Source: Methanolobus sp. (GTDB lineage Archaea > Halobacteriota > Methanosarcinia > Methanosarcinales > Methanosarcinaceae). Taken from it: a stretch of DNA of 64,000 nt. How positions within the stretch are numbered: position 1 is the first letter of the stretch; each line of letters begins with the position of its first letter. The translations under genes and the position numbers were made by a program. Below, piece by piece: positions 9,321 to 17,189 of the stretch. Location: assembly GCF_016278385.1 (NCBI RefSeq), contig NZ_JADQBY010000028.1:62001-126000 (forward strand), read 5' to 3'. The notes below the pieces were generated by a model. The model saw nothing but the letters and a program-made list of their open reading frames with translations. It was not told where the DNA came from and ran no database searches.

Positions 9321-9689
9321 ATGCACAACGCAAACCTGTACAATTCACAATTAACAAATATCTCAGATTTCCTGAGAGATATAAAATATATTATTGTGTT
9401 TTATGTACTTGGAGACTTTCTGACAACCGCCCACGCCCTTAATTACGGATTCGAGGAAAATGATTTTCTTGCAGCAGTAATACAGGACTATGGTGTTAGC
9501 TCTCTTCTTATATTGAAGACATTGTTCCTGGTAATTGTTTACTGGAATTACAAAATACTCAAGGATTCAGATTCAAAATGGACGGATCTTCTGTGGGTCA
9601 CTGCCAGAAAGAGTATTGCGCTTGTGGGGTTGTTCCTGGTGGTGAACAATCTGATGGTCATTTCATGGAATGTAGCTTACTGCAGATAA
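9321..9689 (+). CDS. Small four-span membrane protein, DUF5658-like
   Basis: 122 residues with about three to four hydrophobic segments: IIVFYVLGDFLTTAHAL, SSLLILKTLFLVIVYW and IALVGLFLVVNNLMVI. The GDFLTTAHALNYGFEEN segment resembles the DLxTTxxxL..G..E.N motif of the DUF5658 family of small membrane proteins. The TATA box TTATATAC at 9291-9298 lies about 26 nt before ATG 9321, so the transcript is probably leaderless. A TGTACACAA sequence is repeated upstream (about 9214 and 9258). Function unknown. Confidence 0.65.
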   Translation: MHNANLYNSQLTNISDFLRDIKYIIVFYVLGDFLTTAHALNYGFEENDFLAAVIQDYGVSSLLILKTLFLVIVYWNYKILKDSDSKWTDLLWVTARKSIALVGLFLVVNNLMVISWNVAYCR

Positions 9690-9711
9690 TCCATATAATG
9701 ACCTTTTAACC

Positions 9712-9867
9712 AAAAACGGCATTAATAACGGAAAAACGGGATCAAAAACGGCGTTAAAAACGGAAAAACGAGATCAAAAAACGGCATTAATAACGGAAAA
9801 ACGAAATCAAAAACGGCGTTAAAAACGGAAAAACGGGATTGAAAAACGACGTTAAAAACGGAAATCC
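9712..9867. repeat. Tandem repeat, 32-bp unit, about 4.8 copies
   Basis: Four full units (9712-9743, 9744-9775, 9776-9808, 9809-9840) and a partial fifth (9842-9867). Each carries AAAAACGGC, then ATTAATAACGG or GTTAAAAACGG, then AAAAACGRRATY. The two central variants alternate (A, B, A, B, B), so there is also a 64-65 bp higher-order period, as expected from doubling of a two-unit block. The array starts 23 bp after the stop of the DUF5658-like gene. There are no unique spacers, so it is not a CRISPR array. Confidence 0.9.
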
Positions 9868-9872
9868 ACCAT

Positions 9873-10004
9873 TTATTTTTTATCCCAACTTTTTATTATC
9901 TTTTGTTCAAAGGATAACTTGTTGTCTATAATTTTATCTGTGATACTAAGATCTCCCAAGCTAACGCAGATTAAAGCATAGATTAATAAAAAGACAGGAA
10001 GAGA
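9873..10004 (-). pseudogene. Decayed member of the tiny membrane-protein family (copy 0)
   Basis: An open frame of 43 codons with no start codon, ending at TAA 9873-9875. It begins right after an in-frame TAA (10005-10007) and its first part reads SLPVFLLIYALICVSLGDL. This matches the family core of a Tyr, then Ser six residues later, then Gly two further on inside a hydrophobic span, as in the copies at 10044 and 10229. Upstream of the stop the same frame gives a basic KKRNLKKELDL stretch that would make a fitting N-terminus. I read it as a broken copy with a longer charged tail. Confidence 0.4.
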
Positions 10005-10043
10005 TTACAAATCCAGCTCTTTTTTCAGATTCCTCTTTTTAAT

Positions 10044-10151
10044 TTACGGAATCATTATCCCTGCCAGCATGCCAACTGATACTATCATCAGAAGATACAA
10101 CATAAAAACAAATAGTACCTTTATTGTATCTAAATTCGCATTTTCATTCAG
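10044..10151 (-). pseudogene. Tiny single-span membrane protein, copy 1, no canonical start
   Basis: The frame closes at TAA 10044-10046 and would be exactly 35 codons if read from CTG 10151, the same length as copies at 10229 and 10644. Key positions agree: Lys11, Tyr19, Ser25, Gly27 within a hydrophobic segment (VLFVFMLYLLMIVSVGMLAG). There is no ATG, GTG or TTG in the first 16 codons. It is therefore either a decayed copy whose ATG became CTG, or a rare CTG start. Confidence 0.4.
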
Positions 10152-10228
10152 GCAATATCATATAATTGAAGTCAGACAATTAATAGTTATGGACAGCTTT
10201 TTTTGAAATTATTGCGGTATCAAAGATA

Positions 10229-10336
10229 TTATCTGACAAGAGCTGAAAACAGACCAATAGATAACATGAGAAGGGCATATACAGACACCAGAAGTACAAT
10301 TTTCGACACAATTGAATTACCAGACTTGCCAAACAT
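10229..10336 (-). CDS. 35-residue single-span membrane protein, copy 2
   Basis: ATG 10336 to TAA 10229-10231. A short polar N-terminus (MFGKSGNSIVSK) is followed by one hydrophobic helix (IVLLVSVYALLMLSIGLF) and a short SALVR tail. Lys12, Tyr20, Ser26 and Gly28 align with the neighbouring copies. A perfect TATTTATATC box at 10361-10370 predicts a transcript starting 3-4 nt before the ATG. The identical decamer precedes the copy at 10644. No family name is recognised. Size and hydrophobicity recall bacterial type I toxins such as Ldr, but that is analogy only. Confidence 0.6.
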   Translation of the reverse strand: MFGKSGNSIVSKIVLLVSVYALLMLSIGLFSALVR

Positions 10337-10360
10337 AACAGTCCACAGAAACACATATTG

Positions 10361-10370
10361 GATATAAATA
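10361..10370 (-). promoter_or_regulatory. TATA box of 35-residue protein copy 2
   Basis: TATTTATATC read on the minus strand, centred about 29 bp before ATG 10336. It is the same ten bases in the same orientation as the box before the copy at 10644, preceded in both cases by a C (CTATTTATATC). Confidence 0.6.
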
Positions 10371-10411
10371 GATTTCCTAGCATGGCAAACTTACACCCAT
10401 AAGTTGCGATG

Positions 10412-10525
10412 TTAATGTTTTGGGTTATCTGCAAAGCCAAATTGAACAATTAATGCAGATATTAAAGTTAATATACTGACAATGAGAAGGGATAGTTGGT
10501 GGGGGATTATCTGGCTTTGCAACAC
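10412..10525 (-). CDS. 37-residue single-span membrane protein, divergent copy
   Basis: GTG 10525 to TAA 10412-10414. A polar start (MLQSQIIPHQ) precedes one hydrophobic segment (LSLLIVSILTLISALIVQF) and a polar DNPKH end. It shares architecture and a Ser in the second half of the span with the other tiny proteins, but lacks the Tyr and Lys. A GGGGTGAG ribosome-binding sequence lies 9 nt before the GTG, and TATATAA at 10543-10549 could serve as promoter. It lies between copies 2 and 3 on the same strand. Confidence 0.4.
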   Translation of the reverse strand: MLQSQIIPHQLSLLIVSILTLISALIVQFGFADNPKH

Positions 10526-10643
10526 CCTAATTAACTCACCCCTATATAATAACTGTCAAACTCTAAATAAGTGTTAAAAGAGTTGTTTTTGAGCTAATTT
10601 TGATTTTTTGCAAAGACAATAAGGAAAAGATCAGAGAAGCAAA

Positions 10644-10751
10644 TCACACATTTGCATAAGCTGCAAGCAGAGATGCACTCAATAACAGCACCAGATATAG
10701 CGATGCGATTACTCGAATTTTAAATGTGCTTGAAACACCGCAATCATCCAT
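10644..10751 (-). CDS. 35-residue single-span membrane protein, copy 3
   Basis: ATG 10751 to TGA 10644-10646. The N-terminus (MDDCGVSSTFKIR) is followed by a hydrophobic helix (VIASLYLVLLLSASLLAAY). Lys11, Tyr19, Ser25 fall at the same positions as in copy 1 and one off copy 2, and total length is the same 35 residues. TATTTATATC at 10781-10790 places transcription start about 8 nt before the ATG. With copies 2 and 1 it forms a tandem, separately promoted family. Function not known. Confidence 0.6.
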   Translation of the reverse strand: MDDCGVSSTFKIRVIASLYLVLLLSASLLAAYANV

Positions 10752-10780
10752 ACATACAATGATAAAACATAGCAAAAAAA

Positions 10781-10790
10781 GATATAAATA
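10781..10790 (-). promoter_or_regulatory. TATA box of 35-residue protein copy 3
   Basis: TATTTATATC on the minus strand, identical to the box at 10361-10370, centred about 34 bp before ATG 10751. Confidence 0.55.
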
Positions 10791-10879
10791 GCTAGTTAAA
10801 ATTGATAATTTATTAAAAAGTCAGCATACAAACCCAAGGATATAAATGAAGATATATGTAACAATCTTAACTAAAACAA

Positions 10880-10916
10880 AAAGAGAAAAGAATCCCGGAT
10901 AAACCGGGATTTAGGA
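10880..10916 (-). terminator. Terminator after tRNA-Asp
   Basis: On the minus strand an 8-bp perfect stem AATCCCGG / CCGGGATT with a 5-nt loop (10896-10916) is followed by a T-rich run (CTTTTCTCTTTTTG), just downstream of the tRNA 3' end. Confidence 0.65.
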
Positions 10917-10921
10917 ATTTA

Positions 10922-10994
10922 CGCCCGAACCGGGATTCGAACCCGGGTCGGAGCCTCGACAGGGCTCCATGATAGGCCTCTACACTATTCGGAC
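10922..10994 (-). tRNA. tRNA-Asp (GTC)
   Basis: The minus strand folds into a complete 73-nt cloverleaf: acceptor GTCCGAA/TTCGGGC, D arm with GTGTAGAGGCCTATCAT, anticodon stem GAGCC/GGCTC with loop CTGTCGA (anticodon GTC), T arm CCGGG-TTCGAAT-CCCGG and discriminator G73, as expected for Asp. CCA is not encoded. A TATA box (TTTATATAC) lies about 50 bp upstream, between it and tRNA-Tyr. Confidence 0.97.
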
Positions 10995-11040
10995 ATATTA
11001 TGATATTTCGCTTGTGAGCACCCCTAAAAGGCCGCTCTTG

Positions 11041-11051
11041 TATATAAAGCT
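11041..11051 (-). promoter_or_regulatory. TATA box of tRNA-Asp
   Basis: CTTTATATAC preceded by an A-rich stretch on the minus strand, between the two tRNA genes. Its position fits a transcript starting about 20 nt upstream of the mature tRNA-Asp 5' end. Confidence 0.5.
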
Positions 11052-11069
11052 TTTTCTTGATTGTGAAAG

Positions 11070-11177
11070 TCCCGCCTCCCAGACTCGAACCGGGGACATC
11101 GCGGTGCCTGCGCGTAATGTGATCATGTCACATGAATCAAACTACAGCCGCGCACTCTACCACTGAGTTAAGGCGGG
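11070..11177 (-). tRNA. tRNA-Tyr (GTA) with 36-nt intron
   Basis: Exon 1 is 11142-11177 and exon 2 is 11070-11105, giving a 72-nt mature tRNA: acceptor CCCGCCT/AGGCGGG with the archaeal Tyr identity pair C1-G72 and A73, D stem ACTC/GAGT, anticodon stem CGCGG/CCGCG, loop CTGTAG-A and T arm CCCGG-TTCGAGT-CTGGG. The intron (11106-11141) sits at the canonical 37/38 position after anticodon GTA and would be removed by the tRNA-splicing endonuclease. Confidence 0.95.
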
Positions 11178-11290
11178 TCTAACAAATCATGCTCCTGCAC
11201 GACGTTGCCGTACGAAGCAACACTCCAATACGCACAATCATACTTAGCTCTTTCGCCGTGAAGAGCACATGAAAAAGGAAGCATATAAAG
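11178..11290 (-). other. Structured leader upstream of tRNA-Tyr, possible small RNA
   Basis: No gene is seen here. A TATA box (TTTATATG, about 11282-11289) lies about 105 bp before tRNA-Tyr, so a long precursor is expected. That leader holds two perfect hairpins on the minus strand: GCTCTT/AAGAGC with an 8-nt loop and GTTGC/GCAAC with an 8-nt loop. It could be a processed small RNA or merely a tRNA leader. Confidence 0.3.
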
Positions 11291-11363
11291 AATGGAGACA
11301 GAACACACCGTCTGTTAGTACAAAAGAGAAGTTAGTAAAGAAAAATACGAAAAAATGAATAAA

Positions 11364-11407
11364 CAAAAATAACTGAAGACCATCCCGGAATTCCCGGGAC
11401 CGACTTC
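11364..11407 (-). terminator. Terminator after the MAT gene
   Basis: On the minus strand a GC-rich hairpin (11375-11407; TCCCGG/CCGGGA around a GAATT loop, extended by GAAG/CTTC) is followed by TTATTTTTGTTTATT. Confidence 0.6.
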
Positions 11408-11418
11408 AATATCAATAT

Positions 11419-12615
11419 TCAGAAAGTATCCAGTTCGCCACCAATCACCATTTTGGTGATCTTTGTGATATCAGCGAGCCAGTCATCCATAACAACTTCT
11501 GTTTCAGCCCTTACAGAGGCAAAGTTTGCGCCGTCTTCAGGAATGATCTGCGCACTTGCCACAAGTGGCTGATCTATTGGCTGCCCTATCTGGGAAAGCA
11601 GCTTAATATAAACATCCTGAACCTCTGGAACAGCCTTTACTATGTCCCTTGCCATCTGGGTGGAAAGCAAGTTGTATATCTTACCTATATGATTGATTGG
11701 GTTCTTACCACTGGTTGCTTCCATACTCATTGGCCTGTTAGGAGTAATAAGCCCATTACAACGGTTACCACGGCCTACTGAACCATCGTCACCCATCTCA
11801 GCAGAAGTACCGGTCACGGTCAGGAACACAGAATTACACTTCACGTTATCTGCTGCATTGATAAAAGTCTTAACATTGCGCTCTGTACGTTTAAGCGCAA
11901 GGTCCGTGACATAATCTGCCATCTCTTCTTTGATGTTTATGTAATGGTCCATGTCATCAACATACCTTCCTACCATGCCACAGCATATTGTAAGGGTTAT
12001 ATCCTCATTATCCCTCAGACCCATTACCTTGATATCAGTTCCTATGCCAGGAATCTTCTTTTTCAGATCAGTTATCAGCTTCCTTTCTGACTCATAGACA
12101 ATCTGCTCAAGTTCTGAAAATGGAGCATGACCTACACCAAAAGAAGTGTCATTTGCAACAGGAACCCTGTCTCGCTGAAAAACATCCCTGAGATCAGATG
12201 AACCCGTACCAAGTTTACAGTCGACTATGATATCACTTTCAAGATCAATATCTACGATAGTATTCCTGATATAGTTCCTTGCTGCCCGCAGAGCAACAGC
12301 TTCAGCAGGAATTTCCACTCCTTCAAACTCCTTGGTTGCCCTTCCTACAAGAAGTGTATAAATAGGCTGGGTAACTTCTCCGCCACCAAATTGCGGGTTA
12401 GATCTTCCGGCCACGATCTGTGTTTCATCAGTATTATGATGAAGAACTACACCACATTTTTTTATATACTCTTTACACAATGCGCGGCTTACTGCTTCTG
12501 CAAGACCATCGGAGATACTGTCAGGGTGACCCACACCTTTTCTCTCCACAAGCTCAATCTGCTGTTTCTCCACCGGCGTTTCAATCAGGTGTTCGACTTT
12601 GATGTTTCGAATCAT
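11419..12615 (-). CDS. mat: Archaeal S-adenosylmethionine synthetase (MAT)
   Basis: 398 residues from ATG 12615, chosen because a GAGG ribosome-binding sequence lies 8 nt upstream and the protein then begins MIRNIKVEH, the usual family N-terminus; an in-frame start 30 bases upstream is less likely. The enzyme makes SAM from methionine and ATP and belongs to the archaeal class (COG1812), unrelated in detail to bacterial MetK. Markers: [14 protein letters not shown] near the N-terminus, [12 protein letters not shown], and GAPFSELE-like and [11 protein letters not shown] motifs. Monocistronic, with its own terminator. Confidence 0.93.
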   Translation of the reverse strand: MIRNIKVEHLIETPVEKQQIELVERKGVGHPDSISDGLAEAVSRALCKEYIKKCGVVLHHNTDETQIVAGRSNPQFGGGEVTQPIYTLLVGRATKEFEGVEIPAEAVALRAARNYIRNTIVDIDLESDIIVDCKLGTGSSDLRDVFQRDRVPVANDTSFGVGHAPFSELEQIVYESERKLITDLKKKIPGIGTDIKVMGLRDNEDITLTICCGMVGRYVDDMDHYINIKEEMADYVTDLALKRTERNVKTFINAADNVKCNSVFLTVTGTSAEMGDDGSVGRGNRCNGLITPNRPMSMEATSGKNPINHIGKIYNLLSTQMARDIVKAVPEVQDVYIKLLSQIGQPIDQPLVASAQIIPEDGANFASVRAETEVVMDDWLADITKITKMVIGGELDTF

Positions 12616-12810
12616 TACTAGTCCTCTGGAATAATTAACTGACAAATGAAAGGTAAGAATAGATAATTAAGGTTTATGTATGTATCCTTCGCTGTAACAT
12701 GTACCCATAAAATATATAATATTACCCGTCAGAATTATAACCCATAGTTATTCTATTAGTTTTATTGGAATAACAACTTAAAATTAAAGTTCAGCGTGAA
12801 ATCTATATGC

Positions 12811-12818
12811 TATAAAAG
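12811..12818 (+). promoter_or_regulatory. TATA box of the hisGAB operon
   Basis: TATAAAAG with its centre about 59 bp before hisG. Predicted start near 12840 gives a leader of about 33 nt containing the AAGGATC ribosome-binding sequence. Confidence 0.5.
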
Positions 12819-12872
12819 TCTTTGAAAGAACGTTCAATTGATACTGATTTATAATTTCACAGAAGGATCCCC

Positions 12873-13727
12873 ATGATACGTATTGCAATACCCAACAAAG
12901 GGCGCCTACATGAGCCCACCGTAACCCTCCTCAAAGAAGCAGGACTACCTGTACTTGAAGGGGGGACAAGGAAACTGTTTGCCAAAACAACTGATCCTGA
13001 GATAACCTATCTCTTTGCAAGAGCCGCAGATATTCCGGAGTATGTTCAGGATGGTGCCGCAGATGTAGGTATCACCGGACTTGACCTCATTGATGAAACC
13101 GAATCTGATGTGGAAATACTGCTTGACCTTAAATTCGGCGGTGCAAACCTTGTGCTGGCGGTTCCGGAAGACTCAACTATAACCTCTGCAAGGGAACTTG
13201 AAGGAATGCGTGTTGCCACAGAATTCCCGAATATCACTGCCAAGTACTTCAAAAACCTTGGCGTTAACATCGAAGTAATAAAAGTCAGCGGTGCATGCGA
13301 GATGACACCACATGTCGGAATTGCTGATGCAATTGTAGATATTTCCAGCTCAGGTACAACCCTTGTAACCAACCATCTGAAAATGATAGAGAAGGTATTC
13401 ACATCATCAGTATACCTCATTGCAAACAAGAAGACACAGGCAAACAACAATAAGATCGGGCAGATCCAGACTGCTGTTGAAAGTGTCCTGAGAGCAAAAG
13501 GAAAACGTTACCTTATGATGAATGTACCTGCTGATTCTCTCGAAACCGTCAAAAGTGTTCTGCCTGGAATGGCAGGTCCGACTGTAATGAAAGTAGAATC
13601 TAATGAGTCAATACTTGCAGTTCACGCTGTTGTTGATGCGAACACCATATTTGCAACGGTGGATGAACTCAGAAAGGTAGGTGCCAAAGATATACTGGTA
13701 GTGCCTATCGAAAGAATGATGCCCTGA
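12873..13727 (+). CDS. hisG: ATP phosphoribosyltransferase (long form)
   Basis: 284 residues, the long HisG form with a C-terminal ACT-like regulatory domain, so histidine feedback inhibition is expected. First step of histidine synthesis: PRPP plus ATP to phosphoribosyl-ATP. Markers are the N-terminal IAIPNKGRL, GITGLDLIDE, LKFGGANLVLAVP, the PRPP-loop segment DAIVDISSSGTTL, and a regulatory domain from about residue 205. First gene of hisG-hisA-hisB, with hisA starting 6 bp after its stop. Confidence 0.95.
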   Translation: MIRIAIPNKGRLHEPTVTLLKEAGLPVLEGGTRKLFAKTTDPEITYLFARAADIPEYVQDGAADVGITGLDLIDETESDVEILLDLKFGGANLVLAVPEDSTITSARELEGMRVATEFPNITAKYFKNLGVNIEVIKVSGACEMTPHVGIADAIVDISSSGTTLVTNHLKMIEKVFTSSVYLIANKKTQANNNKIGQIQTAVESVLRAKGKRYLMMNVPADSLETVKSVLPGMAGPTVMKVESNESILAVHAVVDANTIFATVDELRKVGAKDILVVPIERMMP

Positions 13728-13733
13728 GGTAGT

Positions 13734-14474
13734 ATGACCTTTGAAGTAATCCCTGCCGTTGATATGAGAAATGGGAAATGTGTACAGCTGGTCCAGGGAA
13801 TACCTGGCAGCGAAATGATCTCCATAGATGACCCGGTGGCAGTGGCAAAAGACTGGATAGCCCAGGGTGCAAAAACCCTGCATCTTATCGACCTTGATGG
13901 TGCCATCGATGGAAAGCAAAAAAATGCACCCATCATCAAAAAAATAGTAAAGGAATGTAAACCTCTTGGAGTTGAAATACAGGTTGGCGGAGGAATACGT
14001 TCTTTCGAAAATGCAGCTGAACTCCTGAAACTCGGCGTTGACAGAGTGATACTCAGCACTGCTGCCATAAACAACCCACAAATTGTCAAAGAGCTTGCGG
14101 ATGCTTTTGGAAGCAAGCATATCAACGTTGCCCTCGATTCCAAGAACGGTAAGGTTTCCATAGAAGGATGGAAAAAACAATCCGAATTCACAGCTGTTGA
14201 AATGGGGACCAGATTTGAAGAACTCGGAGCTGGAAGCATCCTTTTTACAAATATAGACACAGAAGGATTGTTGCAGGGAGTAAACACAAAGCCTACAGAA
14301 GAACTGGTCGAATCCGTCAACATCCCTGTGATAGCATCAGGAGGAGTTACATGCCTGAATGACCTTGTTGCCCTGAAAAATACCGGTGCAAAAGCAGTTG
14401 TTGTTGGAAGTGCACTATATACAGGAAAGTTCACACTTCCAGAAGCAATAAATATTATCAGTTCGGATTTATAA
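13734..14474 (+). CDS. hisA: ProFAR isomerase
   Basis: 246 residues, a (beta/alpha)8 barrel that isomerises ProFAR to PRFAR in histidine synthesis. The two half-barrel signatures are visible: IPAVDMRNGKCVQLVQG and LHLIDLDGA in the first half (Asp8 catalytic), NVALDSKNGKV and VIASGGV in the second, followed by AVVVGSALYTGKF. It lies between hisG and hisB with tight spacing in one operon. Confidence 0.95.
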   Translation: MTFEVIPAVDMRNGKCVQLVQGIPGSEMISIDDPVAVAKDWIAQGAKTLHLIDLDGAIDGKQKNAPIIKKIVKECKPLGVEIQVGGGIRSFENAAELLKLGVDRVILSTAAINNPQIVKELADAFGSKHINVALDSKNGKVSIEGWKKQSEFTAVEMGTRFEELGAGSILFTNIDTEGLLQGVNTKPTEELVESVNIPVIASGGVTCLNDLVALKNTGAKAVVVGSALYTGKFTLPEAINIISSDL

Positions 14475-14499
14475 AAGAACATAGTAACCAGGTGCACCC

Positions 14500-15075
14500 A
14501 TGAGAAAAGCAAATATATCACGCAAAACCAGCGAAACAGACATCGCTCTCAAGCTGGAACTTGATGGAAAAGGTATTGCAGACATAAGCACTGGCATTGG
14601 TTTTTTCGACCATATGCTCACTGCATTCACAAAACATGGGAACTTTGATCTTACTATTAAGGCCACTGGAGACCTCGTAGTCGATGACCACCATCTTATA
14701 GAAGATACAGGAATTGTCCTTGGACGGGCTATAGCAGAAGCACTTGGCGATAAAGCAGGTATTGCAAGATTTGGAGAAGCACGCATACCAATGGATGAAG
14801 CACTTGCCACCGTAGCACTTGATCTGGGTGGACGCAGCTATCTTGTGATGGAAGCAGATTTTAAGGCTCCGAAAGTAGGAGAGTTCAGTACACAGATGGT
14901 AGATCATTTCTTTGAGGCTGTTGCACAGAACTCAAAAACAAATATGCATGCTCATGTCTATGGTGACAATGACCACCACAAGATAGAAGCACTTTTCAAG
15001 GCATTCGCCTATGCCCTTAGAAGAGCAGTGAATATTGAAGGGGAAGGAATTAAAAGCACAAAAGGTGTGCTTTAA
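14500..15075 (+). CDS. hisB: Imidazoleglycerol-phosphate dehydratase
   Basis: 191 residues, the monofunctional enzyme length (no phosphatase domain). It removes water from IGP using a manganese cluster. The duplicated His-rich metal motifs are present: [14 protein letters not shown] and [11 protein letters not shown] in the first half, [16 protein letters not shown] and [13 protein letters not shown] in the second. Last gene of hisGAB, overlapping convergently by 4 bp with the MutS-like gene. Confidence 0.95.
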   Translation: MRKANISRKTSETDIALKLELDGKGIADISTGIGFFDHMLTAFTKHGNFDLTIKATGDLVVDDHHLIEDTGIVLGRAIAEALGDKAGIARFGEARIPMDEALATVALDLGGRSYLVMEADFKAPKVGEFSTQMVDHFFEAVAQNSKTNMHAHVYGDNDHHKIEALFKAFAYALRRAVNIEGEGIKSTKGVL

Positions 15076-17189
15076 TCCTGAAACTTGCTTCTCAGTTTAT
15101 CATAAAAAGCCTGTTCTTTTCCTTTTGTCTTTTTTGAGAGTCTTTCTACTATAAGTTCAGGAGTACTTTTTGCAACATAATTGTAACGAGGACTTCTGTC
15201 AACTATCAAGTTCAAATCGGCGTCCAGACCACTTGCCTCTATTCCATCAACCCTGATATCACAAGCAGTATTCTCCATTATTTGTTCTGAAAGATGTGAA
15301 ACAAATACAGACATAGTACCATTGTTCTCACTGAGTACTTCAAGTATACCTGCCATGATCTTTGCAGAAGCACCCGGTTCTGTGATTGATTCAAGCTCAT
15401 CTGCCAGAACAAATTTTGCAGATTCATCAGCAACTACAGAAAACTCAGTAAGGGTCGTTTCAAATGCACCCGCATCAAGCGTACCTTTGGATTTGGCAAA
15501 GTAGTACATCGACTCCGTAAGAGAGATTTCCATATGCTGCGCAGGAACAGGAAAACCCATATGAGCAAGGATGATACTCTGGGCAAGAAGCTCCAGAAGG
15601 GAGGTCTTACCTCCTGAATTCACACCACTCAAAAGAACAACCTTGCTTTCTTCACCTTCTGGACTGAAACTATTCTCACCTATAGAATAATCAACAGGCA
15701 CTACTTCCCCATGCCGAGATAGCAGGAAAAGATTCCTCCCCCCTTTAAATCCAATACCTGTGCTATACAAAATGTCAGGCATGATAAGATCGTATTTGAG
15801 TGCGAAAGAACCGATGGCGAAACCCACATCAAAATCAAGCACCTCACGCACCATCTCCCCGGCTATTTCCCTATATGAAGACAATATACGTGAAACCTCA
15901 CGTTTATGATTGAACTTTTTATTCTGGACTTTTTTATTAAGATATTGCTTCAAAGAACCAAGACTATCAACATCTGCTTCAACTGGATGCATTATTTCTT
16001 CCGGAAAAAGAGAATCAACCAACAACCGCTCTTTCTTTTCAAGCTGGAGTTCATTGCATATCCTGTCAACACCCTCTTTAATAATGGACTGATAACTTTT
16101 ATGCAAGGTTTTCCCGAGCATATCTTTAATCTCAATGGAACCGTTCATGACCTTCAGCATATCCTGTCCGCTTAACGTCATCTGACTTTTTTCCAGGCAG
16201 GAATTCAGTTTATCATTGACAAAACCGACAGTTTCTCCTACACAGGAACTAAGATTGTCCATTGCTTCAGAAATCCGGTCTGCTTCTAAGTCAGTTCCAT
16301 GAACAATATCACCATCTTCATCTATCAAAGACAGCGTTGAAGCAAGTAATTCAAGTGTATCCTCATCCATTCTGTCAAAGAAATTAATACCTCTGGACCG
16401 CAGCAATCTTACAACTTCAATAGATGATTCCAGGGATTTCAAATTTCGGGAAAAAGCAAATATTTCCTTTTCCGGTATTACTTTAAAGTCATCCAGGTCC
16501 TGAAGATCTGTAAAGAATTCCGGCTCCACATCTTCCGGAAGATCAAATGCAAGATAATCATCCCCCACAGCAATAACCTGGGAAAAACCTCTGGATATAT
16601 CAATGAATTCCGAAAGGGAACGTGAAAAATGCACATCTATTAATCCTGAAAAGCGTTTTCTGGCATACTCATAACTATCCTGATCAGAGGTTACTATCAC
16701 CCTGTCACGGGTTTTGGGGTACTGATGTTTGAAATTGAGCTGGGCTATCTTTGGAAGCAGATCTGCAATTGTTTTGTCCCCTTCCAGAATATGGGCAGTT
16801 TCCATGTAATATGAAACAGATTCTCGTATTTGTAATATTTTTTCAGTTTTTGTAGAAGGATACGGAAAAAACACATGCAATTTATCCCTGGAATAACGGG
16901 TATGAGCAAAATCTTTGATAATGTCAAGCAGTTTTTCGTAGATATCTGTGGATTCCCTGGTTCTCAAAAAGTCGGAAACATTAACACCTTCAACCCTGGA
17001 AGCCACATCCTGTATCAGAGATATAGCATAGCGCTGCCCAATCCCTTCTACCTCAGAAATACTTGCAATATCACCTGCAAGTATAGCGCTAAGTGCCTGG
17101 TCCTCACTACCAAAATGTTCAACAAAACGCTTTGACATCTTATCCCCTATACGAGGAATATCCTGTAAAGTCCTTACATCAGCTAACAT
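15072..17189 (-). CDS. Archaeal MutS-like ATPase with N-terminal helix-hairpin-helix motifs
   Basis: 705 residues. The N-terminus has two helix-hairpin-helix elements ([17 protein letters not shown] and [15 protein letters not shown]), the middle a long helical lever region, and the C-terminus a MutS ABC ATPase: Walker [19 protein letters not shown] (about 538-555), Walker [19 protein letters not shown] and the switch His in VFVSHLSEQ. It lacks the mismatch-recognition domain of true MutS. Third gene of an operon with the radical SAM pair: its ATG shares one base with the preceding TAA (TAATG). A role in DNA branch or lesion processing is inferred from family and neighbours. Confidence 0.85.
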   Translation of the reverse strand: MLADVRTLQDIPRIGDKMSKRFVEHFGSEDQALSAILAGDIASISEVEGIGQRYAISLIQDVASRVEGVNVSDFLRTRESTDIYEKLLDIIKDFAHTRYSRDKLHVFFPYPSTKTEKILQIRESVSYYMETAHILEGDKTIADLLPKIAQLNFKHQYPKTRDRVIVTSDQDSYEYARKRFSGLIDVHFSRSLSEFIDISRGFSQVIAVGDDYLAFDLPEDVEPEFFTDLQDLDDFKVIPEKEIFAFSRNLKSLESSIEVVRLLRSRGINFFDRMDEDTLELLASTLSLIDEDGDIVHGTDLEADRISEAMDNLSSCVGETVGFVNDKLNSCLEKSQMTLSGQDMLKVMNGSIEIKDMLGKTLHKSYQSIIKEGVDRICNELQLEKKERLLVDSLFPEEIMHPVEADVDSLGSLKQYLNKKVQNKKFNHKREVSRILSSYREIAGEMVREVLDFDVGFAIGSFALKYDLIMPDILYSTGIGFKGGRNLFLLSRHGEVVPVDYSIGENSFSPEGEESKVVLLSGVNSGGKTSLLELLAQSIILAHMGFPVPAQHMEISLTESMYYFAKSKGTLDAGAFETTLTEFSVVADESAKFVLADELESITEPGASAKIMAGILEVLSENNGTMSVFVSHLSEQIMENTACDIRVDGIEASGLDADLNLIVDRSPRYNYVAKSTPELIVERLSKKTKGKEQAFYDKLRSKFQD

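Noticed and set aside
9712-9867. CRISPR array
   Set aside because: Units abut directly with no unique spacers and no cas genes are near; it is a simple tandem repeat.
10180-10449. 89-codon hydrophobic frame on the minus strand
   Set aside because: It runs across copy 2 of the tiny proteins and its promoter in another frame; the shorter 35-codon frame has the TATA box and the family pattern.
13608-14521. Long minus-strand frames opposite hisA
   Set aside because: Ser/Phe-rich composition and exact overlap with hisA mark them as shadows.
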